From: Rhizobium sp. N324
GTDB taxonomy: Bacteria; Pseudomonadota; Alphaproteobacteria; Rhizobiales; Rhizobiaceae
NCBI RefSeq assembly: GCF_001664485.1
Contig: NZ_CP013630.1
Location: 4,197,501 to 4,261,500 of the forward strand
Direction: 5' to 3'
Length of the DNA stretch: 64,000 nt
A program made the position numbers and the translations under genes. Below the pieces are notes generated by a model. The model made no database searches. It was given only the letters and a program-made list of their open reading frames with translations, and was not told the origin of the DNA. Shown here one piece after another: positions 12,981 through 20,454 of this stretch (its first letter is position 1; the number at the start of each line of letters is the position of its first letter).

Positions 12981-13757
12981 TCATATAGGCTCGGAGAGAG
13001 CCCTTGCAAAGGTCAAAACCGTTATCTCGGCGGCGCCTGCCTTGCGCAGCGTCCGGCTTGCCGCGGCGACCGTCGCCCCTGTCGTATAGACATCGTCGAC
13101 GAGGACGATGCGCTTGCCGAAAATGTTGTTTTCGCAACCCTTGGCAATGGCGAAAGCGCCCCTGACATTGTCCTCGCGCGCCTTCGCGCCAAGGCCGACC
13201 TGCTGGCTGGTGCGCTTGACGCGCACAAGCGTGGCGGCAAGCAGCGGCTTGCCCGAAAGCCTTGCCATATGGCGGGCGAGCTCGGCTGCCTGGTTGAATT
13301 TGCGCGCCAGCATGCGGGTACGGTGCAGCGGCACCGGGATCAGCGCATCGCAGCTTTCGACCGTCCCGTCGGAAGCGCGCAGCATCCAGGCGGCCATCAT
13401 CGGCGCCAGATCGGTGCGATCGCGATATTTCAGCCCGTGAACGAGATCGCGAACCGCGTGATCATGGGTCGCAGCCGAGCGCAGTCGATCGAAGGGCGGC
13501 GGGTCGGCGATCGCCTCGGCGCTGAGTATGCCGGCGCCGAGATCGTGCGAGAAGGGAATGCCGAGCACTTCGCAATAGGGCCGTTCGATGAAACGGATGC
13601 CGGACCAGCACTTTGCACAGAGCCCGCGATGACCGCTGGTGGAAATACCGCAGACGGAACAGGTGGGCGGATAGAGAAAATCGGCAAGCGCCGAAAACGG
13701 CCGCAAGAGCTGCGTCCGCAAGAATTCTGCGGGTCTTTCGAAATGGATCGGTCCCAT
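12981..13757 (-). CDS. ComF family phosphoribosyltransferase-like protein
   Basis: 258 aa. An N-terminal four-cysteine zinc module (C33, C36, C47, C50) is followed by a type I phosphoribosyltransferase domain with the PRPP loop RIVLVDDVYTTGATV near the C-terminus. This is the ComF architecture. In naturally competent bacteria ComF helps import single-stranded DNA; in rhizobia the role is untested. It is first in the set comF-grxC-nitrilase-DUF1178 and divergent from a methyltransferase gene. Confidence 0.9.
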   Translation of the reverse strand: MGPIHFERPAEFLRTQLLRPFSALADFLYPPTCSVCGISTSGHRGLCAKCWSGIRFIERPYCEVLGIPFSHDLGAGILSAEAIADPPPFDRLRSAATHDHAVRDLVHGLKYRDRTDLAPMMAAWMLRASDGTVESCDALIPVPLHRTRMLARKFNQAAELARHMARLSGKPLLAATLVRVKRTSQQVGLGAKAREDNVRGAFAIAKGCENNIFGKRIVLVDDVYTTGATVAAASRTLRKAGAAEITVLTFARALSEPI

Positions 13758-13834
13758 GCAAAGGAGATTAGCCTGTTCTCCTCCAAAGGAAAATCGCCTT
13801 GCTGCCGCTACGGCGCGGGACTAAGGACATCGTC

Positions 13835-14719
13835 ATGGAAACGATCTTCGACAAGACCCTGATCGCCGCGCATCGCCATCGCGCGCTTGCCAATAACGAC
13901 CCGAAAGCCGCCTTTCTGCTCGACATCGCCGCCGAGGAAATGGCCGAGAGGCTTGCCGTCGTCGAGCGGCGCTTCGAAACAGCCGTCGAACTGCATGGCG
14001 CGACTGGGGTGGCCGCCCGCGCCGCATTGGCGACAGGCAAGGTCGGCACGATGATCCGCGTCGAGAGCGAAAAGGCCTATGCGGGCCCGGGCGAAACCTT
14101 GATCGAGGCGCCGCTCGAGGACGTACCGCTCGAACCGCAATCGGCCAATCTCATCCTTGCGCCACTCAGCCTGCATCTGACCAACGATACACCGGGCGTT
14201 TTCATTCAGATCCGCCGCGCTCTGAAGCCGGACGGCCTGTTCCTGGCTGCGATCCCCGGCGCCGGCACGCTGCAGGAATTGCGCGACGTGCTGCTGGCCG
14301 CCGAGGTCGAGATGACCGGCGGCGCCAGCCCGCGCGTCATTCCCTTCGCCGATGTGCGCGATATCGGCAGCCTCATGCAGCGCGCCGGCTTCACGCTGCC
14401 GGTGATCGACGCGGAAAACTACACGGTACGCTATGATTCGCTGTTTCCGCTGATACGGGATCTGAGAGCCATGGGCATGAGCAATCCGCTTGCCGCCCGC
14501 GGCCGGGTGCCGCTAACGCGCGCCTTCTTCCTGCGCGCGGCAGAGATCTATGCCGAGCGCTATTCCGATCCCGACGGACGCATCCGAGCGACCTTCTCGA
14601 TCATCTATGTCTCCGGATGGGCGCCGCACGAGAGCCAGCAAAAGCCACTCAGACCGGGTTCGGCCAAGGCACGCCTTGCCGATGCGCTGAAGGTGGACGA
14701 GCACAAGCTCAGGCAATAG
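13835..14719 (+). CDS. SAM-dependent methyltransferase-like protein (NDUFAF5/BioC-like)
   Basis: 294 aa from the ATG at 13835 (METIFDKTLIAAHR; AAGGA ribosome site at 13823-13827). The protein has a class I methyltransferase layout: AVELHGATGVAARA takes the place of the SAM motif I, ANLILAPLSLHLTND is the motif IV region, and a FLAAIPGAGTLQELRDVL segment follows. Motif I lacks the usual GxGxG, as in the mitochondrial complex I assembly factor NDUFAF5, which hydroxylates rather than methylates. The family is conserved next to comF in Alphaproteobacteria. Reaction unproven. Confidence 0.8.
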   Translation: METIFDKTLIAAHRHRALANNDPKAAFLLDIAAEEMAERLAVVERRFETAVELHGATGVAARAALATGKVGTMIRVESEKAYAGPGETLIEAPLEDVPLEPQSANLILAPLSLHLTNDTPGVFIQIRRALKPDGLFLAAIPGAGTLQELRDVLLAAEVEMTGGASPRVIPFADVRDIGSLMQRAGFTLPVIDAENYTVRYDSLFPLIRDLRAMGMSNPLAARGRVPLTRAFFLRAAEIYAERYSDPDGRIRATFSIIYVSGWAPHESQQKPLRPGSAKARLADALKVDEHKLRQ

Positions 14720-14721
14720 AA

Positions 14722-14766
14722 CACGATGCCGAAAACTGTGAGCGGTTTTCGGACAACATCACGATG
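14722..14766 (+). repeat. Dispersed palindromic repeat, family 1, degenerate copy
   Basis: ATGCCGAAAACTGTGAGCGG is followed by TTTTCGGACAACATCACGAT. It matches the core of the element at 18014-18067 read on the opposite strand. The outer arms are eroded. It starts just after the methyltransferase stop codon. Confidence 0.6.
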
Positions 14767-14779
14767 CAACTCTTTAAAG

Positions 14780-14845
14780 CATGTCGCACAAAACTGTGCA
14801 GCGGTTTTCCCAGGCAAAGCGCGAAGCGCTTTTGCCGCAACATGC
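14780..14845 (+). repeat. Palindromic repeat related to family 1
   Basis: Flanked by CATG(T/C)... arms, it contains the core CAAAACTGTGCAGCGGTTTT plus a second hairpin, AAAGCGCGAAGCGCTTT. It directly follows the previous copy, so this roughly 200-bp gap is largely repeat DNA. Confidence 0.5.
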
Positions 14846-14920
14846 GCAAAAACAAAGAGCTAGAGCGCGAGGAGCAAATCTGAAGGATCGCGACCCGCTT
14901 TAGTTGAACCGCCTGCCGCT

Positions 14921-15088
14921 TCAGTTGACGGTTATATTGTTGTTGATCACGTTGAAAACATTCTGCAGGGCGCCGGTGAAGAAGCCGAGACCGGAGACGA
15001 GCGCGGTGCAAATGATGGCGGCGATCAAGCCGTATTCGACCGCCGTCGCACCTTTATTATCTGCAAGAAATGCTTTCAAAAGACGCAT
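14921..15088 (-). CDS. Flp family type IVb pilin
   Basis: 55 aa, with ATG at 15088 and TGA at 14921. It starts MRLLKAFLADNKGATAVEYG and then continues LIAAIICTALVSGLGFF. This is the class IVb prepilin signature: a short basic leader, cleavage after Gly13 by a CpaA/TadV peptidase, Glu5 of the mature pilin, and a hydrophobic helix. In rhizobia such pilins form Flp/Tad pili. No cpa/tad assembly genes lie in this window, so it is an orphan pilin copy here; the machinery would have to be elsewhere. Confidence 0.88.
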   Translation of the reverse strand: MRLLKAFLADNKGATAVEYGLIAAIICTALVSGLGFFTGALQNVFNVINNNITVN

Positions 15089-15154
15089 TACCCCAACCCT
15101 TAGCGCGAACCGACAGCAACGAGCATTCCACGGCCATCAGGCGATGGCCGGCAT

Positions 15155-15472
15155 TCAGCAACCGGCGCCGACGCCGTAACCCTGGACGACGCAAACCGAG
15201 CCGGGTGTATCCTGGAGGACGCTGCGGCGGATCGTATAACGCTTGCCGCTTTCGTTCTTCGGGATCGATCCCGTCGTCATCGTATCGAATTCCGCCGGCG
15301 CGCTCGCAAAGACGCTCTTCTTCGAGGAATCCGCAAGCATCGGCGTCAGGATAAGCGTCAGGGCGACCACCGCCGTGCCGAACAGAAGGGCGATATTGAG
15401 CGCACCCGTCCTGCGCGAGGCAGACGAAACCCGTTCCTTTTCCCGGACAGCTTTCCAGAAATCATCGTCCAT
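15155..15472 (-). CDS. Small single-pass membrane protein, unknown function
   Basis: 105 aa from the ATG at 15472 (MDDDFWKAVREKERVSSASRR; AAGG upstream). A basic cytoplasmic head is followed by one membrane helix (IALLFGTAVVALTLILTPM, about 27-45). A periplasmic part then contains TMTTGSIPKN and two Cys residues near the end (CVVQGYGVGAGC). No family recognised. It lies 66 bases upstream of the Flp pilin gene on the same strand; whether it relates to pili is unknown. Confidence 0.7.
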   Translation of the reverse strand: MDDDFWKAVREKERVSSASRRTGALNIALLFGTAVVALTLILTPMLADSSKKSVFASAPAEFDTMTTGSIPKNESGKRYTIRRSVLQDTPGSVCVVQGYGVGAGC

Positions 15473-15672
15473 GACGTCAAGCCTTTTAATACACGCACGC
15501 CAGATGCTTGATTGAGGCCGATCTTTGGCAGAAGGTGTTAAACGATCCATTAATATCCACAGCCGAAAACACCGCGGCTTGATAATAATCAGGTAACGCT
15601 AATACATATCATCGGGTGCAATGGTTCCCGTTGAAACGACCTATGCTCAAAATTGAGGGCATGAGGTTCGGG

Positions 15673-16554
15673 TTACTTGTCCCGCAGCCGCGTGGCCAGG
15701 AAATCGATGAGTGCCCGAGCGGCCATTGGAAGGTGCCTTCGGGACACATAAAGCGCATGGATGCCGAGCGTGGTCGGCTCCCAATCGGGCAAGACCACCA
15801 CGAGCTTGTTCGCCTCAACTATAGGATCGGCAGCAAACCGCGGCAGCATTGCGATGCCGAGATCGGACAGCGCCGCGCACCTGAGGGCGAGAGCGTCATT
15901 GGTTTGGAAGCCTCCCATCACCTGCACGACAACCTGTGCTTCATGACGTTTGAGAGTCCATTCCGTTCCGCCGAGGTGTGTGTAGGTGAGACACCTATGG
16001 GCGTTCAGATCCTCTGGTCTGGTCGGTATTCCGTACGCCGTCAGATAACGCGGCGAAGCGTAGAGCCGCGACGGGCACTGTCCCAGGCGTTTTGCGATCA
16101 GCGACGGGTCAAGGTGGTTGGCGATCCGGATCGCCACATCGATGCGGTCTTGCACAAGGTCGACGGTACGATCTGTAATCTGCAGATCGATCCTGATGCG
16201 CGGATAGAGGTCCGCAAAATTTGAAAGGAGCGGGATAAGCTGTACCTCCGCCAGGATGCTTGGCGCCGTCACCCGGAGCAGACCGTGAGGGGTATCGGCA
16301 CGGCTTGCGACCTCCGTCACTGCGTCGGCGACACGCACTATTTCCCTGCATAATTCGAGAACGCGTTCTCCGGCAGACGTCAAGCTGAGCTGTCGCGTCG
16401 TGCGGTGAAGCAGCCGCGTGCCGGACCAGTCTTCCATAGAGGCGATGTAGCGCGATGCCATCGCCCTGGACATGCCCAGTTCTTCAGCCGCGGCGGAGGC
16501 GCTCCCTCGCTCGACTGTCTTTAGGAGGACTTGTGCCGCGACCACCCGATCCAT
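15673..16554 (-). CDS. LysR family transcriptional regulator
   Basis: 293 aa, standard length. An N-terminal winged helix-turn-helix (about 1-60; SASAAAEELGMSRAMASRYI recognition region) is followed by a periplasmic-binding-like effector domain with the LRVTAPSILAEVQLIPLL start. It belongs to the large group near DsdC/CrgA/AaeR-type regulators by overall look; the effector is unknown. It is divergent from the DsbA-family gene, and a palindrome in the shared gap is a likely operator, so it probably controls the genes at 16649-19098 and itself. Confidence 0.93.
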   Translation of the reverse strand: MDRVVAAQVLLKTVERGSASAAAEELGMSRAMASRYIASMEDWSGTRLLHRTTRQLSLTSAGERVLELCREIVRVADAVTEVASRADTPHGLLRVTAPSILAEVQLIPLLSNFADLYPRIRIDLQITDRTVDLVQDRIDVAIRIANHLDPSLIAKRLGQCPSRLYASPRYLTAYGIPTRPEDLNAHRCLTYTHLGGTEWTLKRHEAQVVVQVMGGFQTNDALALRCAALSDLGIAMLPRFAADPIVEANKLVVVLPDWEPTTLGIHALYVSRRHLPMAARALIDFLATRLRDK

Positions 16555-16572
16555 TTATTCGCTCGATCCATG

Positions 16573-16594
16573 CAACATTCTGTGGCGCATGTTG
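16573..16594. promoter_or_regulatory. Inverted repeat, possible LysR operator
   Basis: CAACAT (16573-16578) and ATGTTG (16589-16594) form a perfect 6-bp dyad with a 10-base centre in the LysR/DsbA-like divergent gap. A further CAACAT half-site lies at 16615-16620. The layout, one dyad plus a promoter-proximal half-site, resembles LysR recognition and activation sites. Not proven. Confidence 0.45.
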
Positions 16595-16648
16595 GCCTTT
16601 ATCTTCGATTTTCGCAACATTACATTCGTCTCAACAAAAGGACGTGAC

Positions 16649-17317
16649 ATGAAAACCCACATTGAGCTTCAGTACTATTTCGACCCCTTCTGCGGCTGGT
16701 GCTATGCAAGCGCCCCTGCGCTCGCCGGTCTTGCCGAGAATTTCTCGGGTCAACTTAGGATGCTTCCCTCCGGCCTATTCGTCGGAGGCAGGCCGATCTC
16801 CTCAATCGCCGACCATGCCTGGCGCAACGATCAGAGAATTCAGGCTCTGACGGGGCAGCGTTTCTCCGAAGACTACCTCCAGAACGTCCTACTGGCACCG
16901 AACGGCGTTTTCGACTCGGGACCTGCGACGCGCGCCCTCACTGCACTTGGGGAACATGATGCGATGCTCGAGCCTCGTTTCCTGCACGCCATCCAAATCG
17001 CCCGCTATCTCAAGGGGCGCGACACTTCCAACCTTCAGGAGGTGGCGACGGTCGCCGTTCAGGTCGCTGCCGAGCATGACATCGAACTGACTGCCGAGAC
17101 CTTCGCCGAGCGGCTGCGGAACGACTCCGCTCTTGGGGAGCGCACACTGGAGCGGATGGAAGATACGCAGCGTCAGATGAACATCCTCGGCATTCGCGGG
17201 GTCCCACAGCTTGTCGCCCTCATCAACGGCGAGGCCCGCGTCCTCAGCGGCGAAGCCCTGTATCACGGTCCGGCGCATCTCATCGCAGCGCTCGACGAGC
17301 TCTGTGCAGACGCATGA
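16649..17317 (+). CDS. DsbA family protein (FrnE-like), cytoplasmic
   Basis: 222 aa from the ATG at 16649 (MKTHIELQYYFDPFCGWCYA; AAAGGA at 16637-16642). It has a thioredoxin fold with the CxxC motif C15-G-W-C18 and an inserted helical domain, ending with GIRGVPQLVALINGE, the cis-Pro loop. No signal peptide is seen, so it acts in the cytosol like FrnE oxidoreductases. First gene of a plus-strand set with an NAD(P)-binding protein and an MBL-fold protein, opposite the LysR gene. Confidence 0.87.
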   Translation: MKTHIELQYYFDPFCGWCYASAPALAGLAENFSGQLRMLPSGLFVGGRPISSIADHAWRNDQRIQALTGQRFSEDYLQNVLLAPNGVFDSGPATRALTALGEHDAMLEPRFLHAIQIARYLKGRDTSNLQEVATVAVQVAAEHDIELTAETFAERLRNDSALGERTLERMEDTQRQMNILGIRGVPQLVALINGEARVLSGEALYHGPAHLIAALDELCADA

Positions 17318-17345
17318 AACATCAATCCCAACGAGGAGTAATAGC

Positions 17346-17954
17346 ATGAAAATCGCTCTTATCGGAGCTTCCGGTCAGGCCGGCTCCCGCATCCTGTCCG
17401 AATTGTCAGCGCGCGGCCATACCGTCACCGCGATTGCCCGAGATCCCTCTAAAGTCGCATCTCTCCCGAACATCACCGCCGCCTCAGGCGACATCGAGGC
17501 ACCTGAAGCTCTGGCGGGGATTCTGGAAGGGCATGATGCAGTCATCAGCTCGGTGCATTTCTCCGCCAGCGATCCGGACAAGCTGCTTGGCGCAGTCAAG
17601 GCCTCCGGCGTTCGTCGCTACTATGTGGTGGGCGGGGCAGGCAGCCTCGAAGTCGCTCCGGGCGTCCTCCTCGTCAACACGCCCGAGTTCCCGGCGATCT
17701 ACAAATCTGAAGCGCAGGGCGGCGTCGACTACCTGAACAAGCTCAAGGCTGAAAACGACCTCGACTGGACCTTCTTGTCGCCTTCGGCCGCATTCGTCCC
17801 CGGCGAACGGACCGGCACCTTCCGTCTCGGCAAGGACGAACTCCTGACGAACGAAAACGGCAGCAGCATTTCCTTCGAGGACTTCGCCGTTGCCCTCGCT
17901 GACGAGATCGAAGCCCCGGCCCATGTCAGGCAGCGTTTCACCGTCGGCTACTAG
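17346..17954 (+). CDS. NAD(P)-dependent oxidoreductase (NmrA/SDR-like)
   Basis: 202 aa from the ATG at 17346 (GAGGAG ribosome site at 17332-17337). The N-terminal KIALIGASGQAGSRILSEL is an atypical SDR dinucleotide site (GxxGxxG). RYYVVGGAGSLEVAPGVLL and DWTFLSPSAAF are characteristic of the NAD(P)H-binding group related to flavin reductases and NmrA. The catalytic Tyr-Lys pair of classical SDRs is not evident, so the reaction is open. It follows the DsbA-like gene by 28 bases. Confidence 0.87.
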   Translation: MKIALIGASGQAGSRILSELSARGHTVTAIARDPSKVASLPNITAASGDIEAPEALAGILEGHDAVISSVHFSASDPDKLLGAVKASGVRRYYVVGGAGSLEVAPGVLLVNTPEFPAIYKSEAQGGVDYLNKLKAENDLDWTFLSPSAAFVPGERTGTFRLGKDELLTNENGSSISFEDFAVALADEIEAPAHVRQRFTVGY

Positions 17955-18003
17955 AACAGGATGATTTTAGGTCGGGTCGGCCTAAAATCTGAATCCTGTT
18001 CTA
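17952..18003. repeat. Nested palindrome overlapping a stop codon
   Basis: Outer arms TAGAACAGGAT (17952-17962) and ATCCTGTTCTA (17993-18003) enclose a second perfect stem GATTTTAGG (17963-17971) with CCTAAAATC (17981-17989). The left arm begins at the TAG stop of the oxidoreductase gene, so the transcript would fold directly at the stop. It could act as a terminator or mRNA stabiliser. Confidence 0.7.
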
Positions 18004-18013
18004 CATTAAAGAG

Positions 18014-18067
18014 TTAGAGCATGATGTCGTCCGAAAACCGCTTACACTTTTCGGCATCATGCTCTAA
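18014..18067. repeat. Dispersed palindromic repeat, family 1, best copy
   Basis: Perfect 13-bp arms TTAGAGCATGATG (18014-18026) and CATCATGCTCTAA (18055-18067) flank the core GTCCGAAAACCGCTTACACT. Related copies occur at 14722-14766 (opposite orientation) and 39950-39990, and a cousin at 40774-40817. It resembles short intergenic mobile-like elements common in rhizobial genomes. Confidence 0.7.
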
Positions 18068-18189
18068 TCCGATCCTCCAAATCTGAACCCCTCATCGCAG
18101 CGTGGCCGGCATCCCCACGGTGTCGGCTGCCGCCGGCCCCTTCGCCTTCAGGGCAGGATCGGCTCACCCCACAACCAAGTGAATAAAAA

Positions 18190-19098
18190 ATGATCAACAG
18201 ACGCACCACCCTCAAGGCGATCGCCGTAACAGCTGCTGTCCTGCTTCCCCTTGCCACATCAGGCGCCGCGCAGCAGGAGAAGTCTGCCCTGTCATGGACG
18301 GCGTTCAAAGCCGGCGAAGCGGGTTTCCTGCGCGCTCCAGTCCTTGTAACCGGCAAGACGGAAGCCGTGCTCATTGACTCGAGCTTCAGTTTTTCGGACG
18401 GCAAGGTCGTCGCCGATGCCATCAAGGCCAGCGGCAAGCACCTGACGACCATCTATATCACCACCAACGATCCCGACTACTACTTCGGCCTCGCACCCGT
18501 CCATCAGGCCTTTCCGGATGCTCGAATCCTCGCTGCTCCCGACACAGTTGCGCTGATGCGGAACAATGCCGAAGGCAAGATCAAGGCTTGGTCGCCTGTT
18601 CTGGGCGACAACGGTCCGAAGTCGGTCTCCGATCTCATTTTCCCGGAAGCAAGCGACATCGACACGCTGTCCGTCGATGGCGAGAAGCTGGAAATCGTCA
18701 CCGCGCCGGGTGTCAAGGATCGCGGCCGCTATATCTGGGTTCCGTCGCTCGATGCCGTGTTCGGCGGCGTGGCGGTCTTCGGCGGCATGTATCCCTGGGT
18801 AGCCGATCTTCCCACGGTCGAGGAACGAAAGGCTTGGCGCGCGGCGCTTGACGACATCCTCGCCCGCAAGCCCAAGATCGTCGTACCGGGTCACGGCACG
18901 ACCACGTGGCCGACGAATGTTTCCGGCGTCAGCTTCACCCGCGATTACCTGATCGCATTTGACGCCGAAGCAGCCAAGGCCGCGGACTCCAAAGCATTGA
19001 TCGCAGCCATGAAGAAACTCTACCCCAATGCCGCTATGCCGATTTCCCTGGAACTGGGTGCGAAAGTCACCAAGGGCGAAATGACCTGGGGTCAGTAA
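18190..19098 (+). CDS. Exported metallo-beta-lactamase-fold protein lacking most metal ligands
   Basis: 302 aa. An N-terminal signal peptide (MINRRTTLKAIAVTAAVLLP...SGAAQQ, cut near residue 28) predicts a periplasmic protein. The MBL fold is recognisable (KTEAVLIDSSFS strand, VPGHGT at 232-237), but the zinc motif HxHxDH is replaced by TTNDPDYYFG at 91-100. The later ligand positions read APGVKDRGRY and FGGMYPW, where a His and a GD would be expected. Only the terminal GHG and one Asp remain, so classical dinuclear zinc hydrolysis looks unlikely. No good ribosome site is seen before the ATG. Probably part of the LysR-linked set, though a 235-bp gap with two repeats separates it from the previous gene. 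Confidence 0.82.
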   Translation: MINRRTTLKAIAVTAAVLLPLATSGAAQQEKSALSWTAFKAGEAGFLRAPVLVTGKTEAVLIDSSFSFSDGKVVADAIKASGKHLTTIYITTNDPDYYFGLAPVHQAFPDARILAAPDTVALMRNNAEGKIKAWSPVLGDNGPKSVSDLIFPEASDIDTLSVDGEKLEIVTAPGVKDRGRYIWVPSLDAVFGGVAVFGGMYPWVADLPTVEERKAWRAALDDILARKPKIVVPGHGTTTWPTNVSGVSFTRDYLIAFDAEAAKAADSKALIAAMKKLYPNAAMPISLELGAKVTKGEMTWGQ

Positions 19099-19111
19099 GA
19101 AGAACGACGAT

Positions 19112-19139
19112 ACTCGCGGCTATCTAGGCCGCGAGTTTT
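19112..19139 (+). terminator. Rho-independent terminator after the MBL-fold gene
   Basis: A 9-bp stem ACTCGCGGC (19112-19120) with GCCGCGAGT (19128-19136) is followed by TTTT. It lies 14 bases after the stop codon. Confidence 0.8.
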
Positions 19140-19225
19140 GTCGCCTCGGCGCGCATGTCGCGGAAATTTCCTTGGTCGTCAACGCTTTGCTTCTATCGAG
19201 ACACGCTTCGCCACGATTCAGCCTG

Positions 19226-19639
19226 TCAAAGTAGATCTTGTAGCATCGGGATCAACGGCTCGTCAGCCGGCGGCATCGGGTAATCGCGCAGCGCCTGCGG
19301 GCGCACCCATTTCAATGCCTGGCCCTCTTGGCCCTGCGGAATGCCTTCATAACGCCGGCAGATATAGAGCGGCATCAAAAGGTGGAAGGTTTCGTAGGAA
19401 TGGCTGGCGAAGGTCAGCGGTGCCAGGCAGGCGATCTTGGTCTTGATGCCGAGCTCTTCCTCAAGCTCGCGCACCAGCGTTTCCTCCGGCGTCTCGCCGG
19501 GTTCGACCTTGCCGCCGGGAAACTCCCACAATCCGGCAAGCGACTTTCCCTCGGGGCGCTGTGCCAGGAGGATACGCCCATCGGCATCGATCAGCGCGCA
19601 GGCAGCGACCAGCAATATCTTCCGGCCTGCCTCGCTCAT
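19226..19639 (-). CDS. mutT: 8-oxo-dGTP diphosphatase (MutT, Nudix)
   Basis: 137 aa from the ATG at 19639, which overlaps the GNAT stop (ATGA). The Nudix box is complete: [20 protein letters not shown] followed by [33 protein letters not shown] is the MutT substrate side. It removes oxidised dGTP from the nucleotide pool to prevent transversions. Last gene of the argJ-GNAT-mutT unit. Confidence 0.93.
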   Translation of the reverse strand: MSEAGRKILLVAACALIDADGRILLAQRPEGKSLAGLWEFPGGKVEPGETPEETLVRELEEELGIKTKIACLAPLTFASHSYETFHLLMPLYICRRYEGIPQGQEGQALKWVRPQALRDYPMPPADEPLIPMLQDLL

Positions 19640-20454
19640 CGCGGCTCCTTCTGCCAATAGCAATAATGATAGGCGTCGCGAAAACCGAGCCGTTCATAGA
19701 GTGCGATGGCCGGACGGTTGGACAGCTTCACCTGCAGCCAGGCCGAACGGGCGCTGCGCATGCGCGCCCAGCGCAGCGCCGAAGTCAGGATCTCGGTGCC
19801 GAGCCCCTCGCGCCGCCGCGTTTCGGAGACCGAAAGCGACATGATGCCGGCAAGATCGTTGTCCTGGACGCAGAGCACGGTCGCCAGCGGCCCGTCCGCC
19901 GCATTCTCGATCATGAACAGGCCGGACGGCGGTTTGATCGCCGAAATGATTTCAGCAAGCGCCGGCTTCAAGCTGAGTGGCGCCCGCTCGACGGCGAGAT
20001 TGGCGTCGACGAAACGGCCGACATCATGGGTCGGCAGGTGATCGAGCGTATCCGGCAGCTCGGCCTCGGCCAGGTCGCAGGTCATCACCACCGTCTCGTC
20101 GAATTGCTTCCAGTTCTGCGCACGGAGAAGATCGATCAGTACCGGCGAGGCAAGCGGCGTCTGGCGGACCACGGCGGTGCGGCCATAGGCTTCGAATTTC
20201 CGGCTTGCCTTTTCCAGGCGTATTTCGACGTCGCGATAATCCGAGGGATCGAGCGGCACGATCGAATTCAGCCGGTTGGACGGGTGGCCGGCCGTCAGCC
20301 GCACCTGCCAGCTGCCGTCATATTGGACGGATGCCGCCGGCCAGGCACGAAAGCCGACGGCCTCCAGCCTGCGCACCAGCGGCAGATTCTGTGAAGAGAT
20401 GGATGTCTGCACCAATGAACGATCAGCTCCGATAGTCGCCATTGATCGCAACAT
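19636..20454 (-). CDS. GNAT family N-acetyltransferase
   Basis: 272 aa from the ATG at 20454 (AAGGA close upstream); an ATG at 20442 is an alternative. The C-terminal half carries the GNAT acetyl-CoA fold: [20 protein letters not shown], then the pyrophosphate loop [11 protein letters not shown] and a terminal [19 protein letters not shown]. The N-terminal half is a degenerate second GNAT-like domain. The substrate is unknown. The gene overlaps argJ by 32 bases and mutT by 4, so the three are probably one operon. Confidence 0.88.
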   Translation of the reverse strand: MLRSMATIGADRSLVQTSISSQNLPLVRRLEAVGFRAWPAASVQYDGSWQVRLTAGHPSNRLNSIVPLDPSDYRDVEIRLEKASRKFEAYGRTAVVRQTPLASPVLIDLLRAQNWKQFDETVVMTCDLAEAELPDTLDHLPTHDVGRFVDANLAVERAPLSLKPALAEIISAIKPPSGLFMIENAADGPLATVLCVQDNDLAGIMSLSVSETRRREGLGTEILTSALRWARMRSARSAWLQVKLSNRPAIALYERLGFRDAYHYCYWQKEPR

